A stretch of 8,687 nt of DNA, taken from contig PLSN01000177.1 of the NCBI GenBank assembly GCA_003165135.1, positions 1 to 8,687 of the forward strand, given 5' to 3'. The first letter of the stretch is position 1. Every line of letters begins with the position of its first letter. Below the pieces are notes generated by a model. That model was not told the DNA's origin, did no database searches, and worked only from the letters and a program-made list of their open reading frames with translations. Positions 6,776-8,687 of this stretch are shown here, one piece after another. The position numbers were made by a program, and so were the translations under genes. The DNA comes from Bacteroidota bacterium (GTDB taxonomy: Bacteria; Bacteroidota; Bacteroidia; Chitinophagales; LD1).

Positions 6776-6806
6776 ATCCTGGTTATCCATAAATCCTTCA
6801 AATCCT
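6776..6806. repeat. AGGAT-type micro-tandem array, second locus
   Basis: ATCC occurs at 6776, 6785, 6793 and 6802 (steps 9, 8, 9). Read on the minus strand, the stretch 6806-6793 is AGGATTTGAAGGAT, differing by one base from AGGATTTGTAGGAT at 649-662. Same unit and same period in an unrelated gap, opposite orientation. It lies in the non-coding stretch upstream of gatB. Confidence 0.6.
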
Positions 6807-6823
6807 AGTCTGCATTTCCTCAC

Positions 6824-7156
6824 TTATACATATAAATAATCCATATTTCCGACTATTGAGTGATTTTTTGACCTTTTCTTATGGTATTTAAAATTAGCAA
6901 AATAGGCATATAATGTTTTAATATGGTTATTTATGTAATGTATAATAGAAATTGGTTTTCCGGCTAATATCTCCCTGAAATCTGCCCTACGTGTGCCTAT
7001 TTTTCCTCTACGCTTATATATAGAAAACCTTAAAAATGGATTAATGGCATATGCTCCATTGCTGATCATGGGCCAAGAACTGAAACCGATAATTAAGTAT
7101 ATAAACACGCCAAGAAACAAGCCCAAAAGGCACAAGAAGTATGCAATAACTGGCAT
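6824..7156 (-). CDS. Hypothetical small membrane protein
   Basis: The 110-residue product from the ATG at 7156 is unlike any family I recognise. Residues about 4-24 (IAYFLCLLGLFLGVFIYLIIG) include one strong membrane segment; the rest is basic with many aromatic residues (FLRFSIYKRRGK, FKYHKKRSKN), suggesting a positive cytoplasmic tail. Support for a real gene is modest: an exact -7 box on the minus strand at 7191-7184 gives a leader of about 20 nt, and the frame is open for 110 codons in very AT-rich DNA, where stops are frequent. Against it, there is no Shine-Dalgarno, no known domain and no partner gene. Its base composition is visibly more AT-rich than its neighbours, which could mean transfer or simply decaying intergenic DNA. 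An upstream TTG at 7186 lies inside the -7 box and is an unlikely start. Confidence 0.4.
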   Translation of the reverse strand: MPVIAYFLCLLGLFLGVFIYLIIGFSSWPMISNGAYAINPFLRFSIYKRRGKIGTRRADFREILAGKPISIIHYINNHIKTLYAYFANFKYHKKRSKNHSIVGNMDYLYV

Positions 7157-7183
7157 AAATTTGCTTAAATGAGTTTTAAAAGG

Positions 7184-7191
7184 CAAAAATA
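7184..7191 (-). promoter_or_regulatory. -7 box upstream of the hypothetical membrane protein
   Basis: On the minus strand this reads TATTTTTG, an exact match to TAnnTTTG. It is placed to start transcription near 7177, about 20 nt before the ATG at 7156. No TTG is found 17-23 nt farther upstream, so the promoter is only half supported. Confidence 0.35.
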
Positions 7192-7260
7192 ACCATTTTG
7201 TGCATCTTTTTTATAGTCCTGTTCACTTTATGATAGCAAAAAATATCGTCCCCACAGTTG

Positions 7261-7384
7261 CTCAGCTATGCCGAGTAACATATATATCCCCCGTGGCTTT
7301 GCCACACTCATCACAGACTAGAGTATACCCATGTGTTTTGCAGCAAAGCTGCGAGGACATATATCACCACTTGGCATAGCCAAG
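7261..7384. repeat. Inverted pair of 45-bp two-hairpin units (BIME/REP-like element)
   Basis: Four short hairpins, all with 3-nt loops, lie in order: CTCAGC-TAT-GCCGAG (7261-7275, one mismatch), GTGGC-TTT-GCCAC (7293-7305), GCAGC-AAA-GCTGC (7340-7352) and CTTGGC-ATA-GCCAAG (7370-7384). Hairpins 1-2 and 3-4 each span exactly 45 bp and are 34 bp apart. The loop order TAT, TTT, AAA, ATA is its own reverse complement, so unit 2 looks like an inverted copy of unit 1. The joints agree: ATATAT then a C-rich run next to the TTT hairpin in both senses. Bases just before the element (about 7242-7260, ATATCGTCCCCACAG) may be a degraded third unit. It lies 28 bp past the crotonase stop. Structure is directly visible; mobility or function is inferred. 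Confidence 0.7.
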
Positions 7385-7412
7385 CGGCTGAAATGAATTT
7401 TTTCCTTATTAC

Positions 7413-8189
7413 TCACTCAAACGCACCGTGCCTTCCTTTGCCCGACGCAAACCTCTGCGCGCCCTCCAGGGTCTCATTCGATTCCAGCACCGTCTTGCCA
7501 TGGTGAAATTCATTGACTAAGGCGGCGGGCAGGTCCATCGAGAATTGCTCATAGGCACTGAGGCGGTCGTTGCGCATACAGTGCTGCGGAAAGGCTGCTA
7601 TCTGCAGGGCTAACTCCTCCGCAGCTATACGGGCCTGTCCGTCATCTACGATTCGGTTCGCCAGTCCGAAAGACAAAGCTTCTGCTGCACCCACAGGACG
7701 CCCTGTCAGTATTAGGTCGAGCGCATGGCTCAGCCCGATCAGCCTCGGCAGGCGTATGGTCCCGCCATCCATCAGCGGCACGCCCCACCGCCTGCAAAAC
7801 ACACCCATCACGGCGCTTCTCTCCACGATCCTCATATCGCACCAGAGGGCGAGCTCCAGGCCTCCGGCTACAGCATATCCGGAAATAGCAGCTATGACTG
7901 GTTTTGTGAGCAGCATCCTGCTGGGGCCAAGAGGTCCGTCACCCGTTTCGTCTATGTGAAGCGGTGGTAAATTATCCTGCGCTGTGGCTAATGATTTCAG
8001 GTCAGCACCGGCACAGAAATAACCGTCTGCACCACAAAGTATCGCAACTAAAGCGTTTGTATCTTCTTCAAATTCCCTGAATGCTTTGCTCAATAGCTCT
8101 GCGGTCTCGCCATCCACCGCATTCCGCACTTCCGGGCGGTTAATGATAATGGTCGTTATGCCGTTTTTCTTTTCTATCAGTACTTTCAT
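7413..8189 (-). CDS. Enoyl-CoA hydratase/isomerase (crotonase) family protein
   Basis: The 258-residue product is a full-length crotonase fold. Landmarks are INRPEVRNAVD (16-26), the first oxyanion-hole loop FCAGADLKSLA (58-68), GYAVAGGLELALWCD (104-118) with the second oxyanion glycine, and RLPRLIG followed by LTGRPVGAAEALSFGLANRIV, the usual substrate-loop region. Ungapped alignment from memory with rat mitochondrial enoyl-CoA hydratase puts Glu112 at catalytic Glu144, but Cys132 at Glu164. The second catalytic acid is therefore missing and Asp141 lies in the following loop (MDGGT). It binds an acyl-CoA thioester, but simple water addition across a 2-enoyl-CoA is doubtful; isomerase, dehalogenase-like or other crotonase chemistry is possible. 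No beta-oxidation neighbours are present. The ATG at 8189 is well placed, 19 nt after an exact -7 box. Confidence 0.9.
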   Translation of the reverse strand: MKVLIEKKNGITTIIINRPEVRNAVDGETAELLSKAFREFEEDTNALVAILCGADGYFCAGADLKSLATAQDNLPPLHIDETGDGPLGPSRMLLTKPVIAAISGYAVAGGLELALWCDMRIVERSAVMGVFCRRWGVPLMDGGTIRLPRLIGLSHALDLILTGRPVGAAEALSFGLANRIVDDGQARIAAEELALQIAAFPQHCMRNDRLSAYEQFSMDLPAALVNEFHHGKTVLESNETLEGAQRFASGKGRHGAFE

Positions 8190-8207
8190 CTGGATGGGGG
8201 TTTACTG

Positions 8208-8215
8208 CAAATCTA
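8208..8215 (-). promoter_or_regulatory. -7 box for the crotonase gene
   Basis: On the minus strand this reads TAGATTTG, an exact match to TAnnTTTG. Initiation near 8201 would give a leader of about 12 nt. No TTG lies 17-23 nt upstream, so only half of the promoter is supported. Confidence 0.4.
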
Positions 8216-8256
8216 TAAGTTTAAAGGGCTCTAATATCCCTCGTCTTCAAAATAAA

Positions 8257-8283
8257 TCCGTTCTAACCGTGTCATCCGCGTGC
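8257..8283. repeat. 9-bp micro-tandem array (CCG-centred)
   Basis: Three consecutive 9-mers, TCCGTTCTA, ACCGTGTCA and TCCGCGTGC, keep CCG at a strict 9-bp step (8258, 8267, 8276). I recall similar ATCCGTGT-type strings between genes in Bacteroidota; unverified here. Confidence 0.5.
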
Positions 8284-8298
8284 CTGCATTTTGTATTC

Positions 8299-8322
8299 TT
8301 TGCGCCTTCGCGCTTTTGCGAG
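8299..8322. repeat. 8-bp micro-tandem array (GCG-centred)
   Basis: Three consecutive octamers, TTTGCGCC, TTCGCGCT and TTTGCGAG, keep GCG at a strict 8-bp step (8302, 8310, 8318). The unit differs from those on either side. Confidence 0.5.
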
Positions 8323-8335
8323 CCATGATTTTGTG

Positions 8336-8375
8336 TTTCATTAGCACATTACCATATTGACACATTGGCACATTT
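8336..8375. repeat. 8-bp micro-tandem array (CACATT-type)
   Basis: Five octamers in a row end in ATTA, ATTA, ATTG, ATTG and ATTT: TTTCATTA, GCACATTA, CCATATTG, ACACATTG and GCACATTT. The step is exactly 8 throughout. On the minus strand the units read like AATGTGCC. This is the clearest of the three arrays in the gap. Confidence 0.65.
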
Positions 8376-8503
8376 CTCTTTCTTTTCCCAAAAAACCCAA
8401 AAACTATCAATCAACATGCCTTTTGTAACTATTTTCATACTTTCAGCGTTATAAGCTATGTTTACTTGTCCTAATTATTAAACCTGACCGTACCCCTTAT
8501 TCA

Positions 8504-8687
8504 GTGAAAAAAATCATTGTCTTCACTTGCCTTTCTATTTCGGTCCTCGTAGGCCTTACCGCTTTTACGAACACGGCTTCATTTTTTGAAGTATCGAAGA
8601 ACCTCGACATTTTCACTACACTATACAAGGAACTCAACACATACTATGTCGATGAACTCAAGCCCGATCAGCTCATTCAGTCAGGCG
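8504..8687 (+). CDS. S41 family C-terminal processing peptidase (N-terminal fragment)
   Basis: The gene runs off the window; 61 residues are visible. It begins KKIIVFTCLSISVLVGLTAF, a signal peptide or membrane anchor (about 2-21). This is followed by FFEVSKNLDIFTTLYKELN and TYYVDELKPDQLIQSG, the conserved N-terminal helical lead of Bacteroidota S41 (CtpA/Prc-like) peptidases before their PDZ domain. These envelope serine proteases cut exported proteins near their C-termini using a Ser-Lys pair; PDZ and catalytic parts lie outside the window. I use the GTG at 8504 because no in-frame ATG occurs upstream in the gap and it sits directly before the basic KK of the signal. The frame stays open upstream, so a longer start cannot be fully excluded. 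Confidence 0.82.
   Translation, partial: MKKIIVFTCLSISVLVGLTAFTNTASFFEVSKNLDIFTTLYKELNTYYVDELKPDQLIQSG

Larger units (their letters stand above)
8190..8503. other. 314-bp divergent intergenic region
   Basis: This gap separates the divergent crotonase and S41 peptidase starts. It holds the probable crotonase -7 box, three successive micro-tandem arrays (8257-8283, 8299-8322, 8336-8375) and then A/C-rich DNA. For the S41 gene I see only a near-match TATGTTTA at 8457-8464 without a suitable TTG. I see no tRNA, no riboswitch pattern and no convincing coding frame. Confidence 0.6.

Noticed and set aside
6635..6823. 62-codon minus-strand frame directly after the hypothetical membrane protein
   Set aside because: It starts with GTG, has no recognisable domain, and much of its N-terminal part is the translation of the AGGAT micro-tandem array. 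Its 3' end runs through the gatB promoter region.
7261..7384. tRNA or other structured ncRNA gene
   Set aside because: The hairpins are simple 5-6 bp triloop stems without a T-loop, anticodon arm or CCA-like end. The two-unit inverted layout fits a repeat element better.
8257..8375. CRISPR array
   Set aside because: Units are 8-9 bp with no spacers, far too short for CRISPR repeats, and no cas gene is present.

Overview
The window looks like an ordinary chromosomal segment from a member of the Bacteroidota, most likely near the Chitinophagaceae/Sphingobacteriales; the genus cannot be fixed from this sequence alone. The pointers are a secreted protein with a SprB-like repeat and a C-terminal type IX secretion (T9SS) sorting domain, a DUF4369-plus-thioredoxin lipoprotein, Bacteroidota-style -7 boxes (TAnnTTTG), weak Shine-Dalgarno sequences, and several short intergenic repeat types that I recall from this phylum.

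Layout. 1-636 (+) is the C-terminal half of an M28 zinc peptidase of the carboxypeptidase Q type. 769-1431 (+) is an atypical short-chain dehydrogenase-like NAD(P)-binding protein. 1553-2287 (+) is a small secreted beta-rich, probably outer-membrane protein. It faces a convergent T9SS cargo protein at 2317-3648 (-). 3900-5048 (-) is a TlpA-like thiol-disulfide lipoprotein, and 5146-6594 (-) is gatB, the B subunit of the Asp/Glu-tRNA amidotransferase. 6595-7412 is an AT-rich, gene-poor stretch with one possible small membrane protein (6824-7156, -) and a four-hairpin repeat. 7413-8189 (-) is a crotonase-family protein. It diverges from the start of an S41 C-terminal processing peptidase (8504 to the window end, +) across a 314-bp gap.

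The genes do not form one pathway. gatB is housekeeping. The lipoprotein, outer-membrane protein, T9SS cargo and the two peptidases belong to the cell envelope or secretome. The dehydrogenase-like protein and the crotonase are cytosolic metabolic proteins whose substrates cannot be read from sequence.

I found no defence system, CRISPR array, prophage, integrase, transposase, rRNA or tRNA. The least explained material is between the genes. There is an inverted pair of two-hairpin units (7261-7384), and degenerate 8-9 bp micro-tandem arrays in three separate gaps (649-730, 6776-6806, 8257-8375). Two of those gaps carry the same AGGAT-type array. Two further compact inverted-repeat elements sit at gene 3' ends (2297-2318, 5108-5139). 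Together they suggest a genome seeded with several short repeat families. That is an inference and needs a whole-genome copy count.
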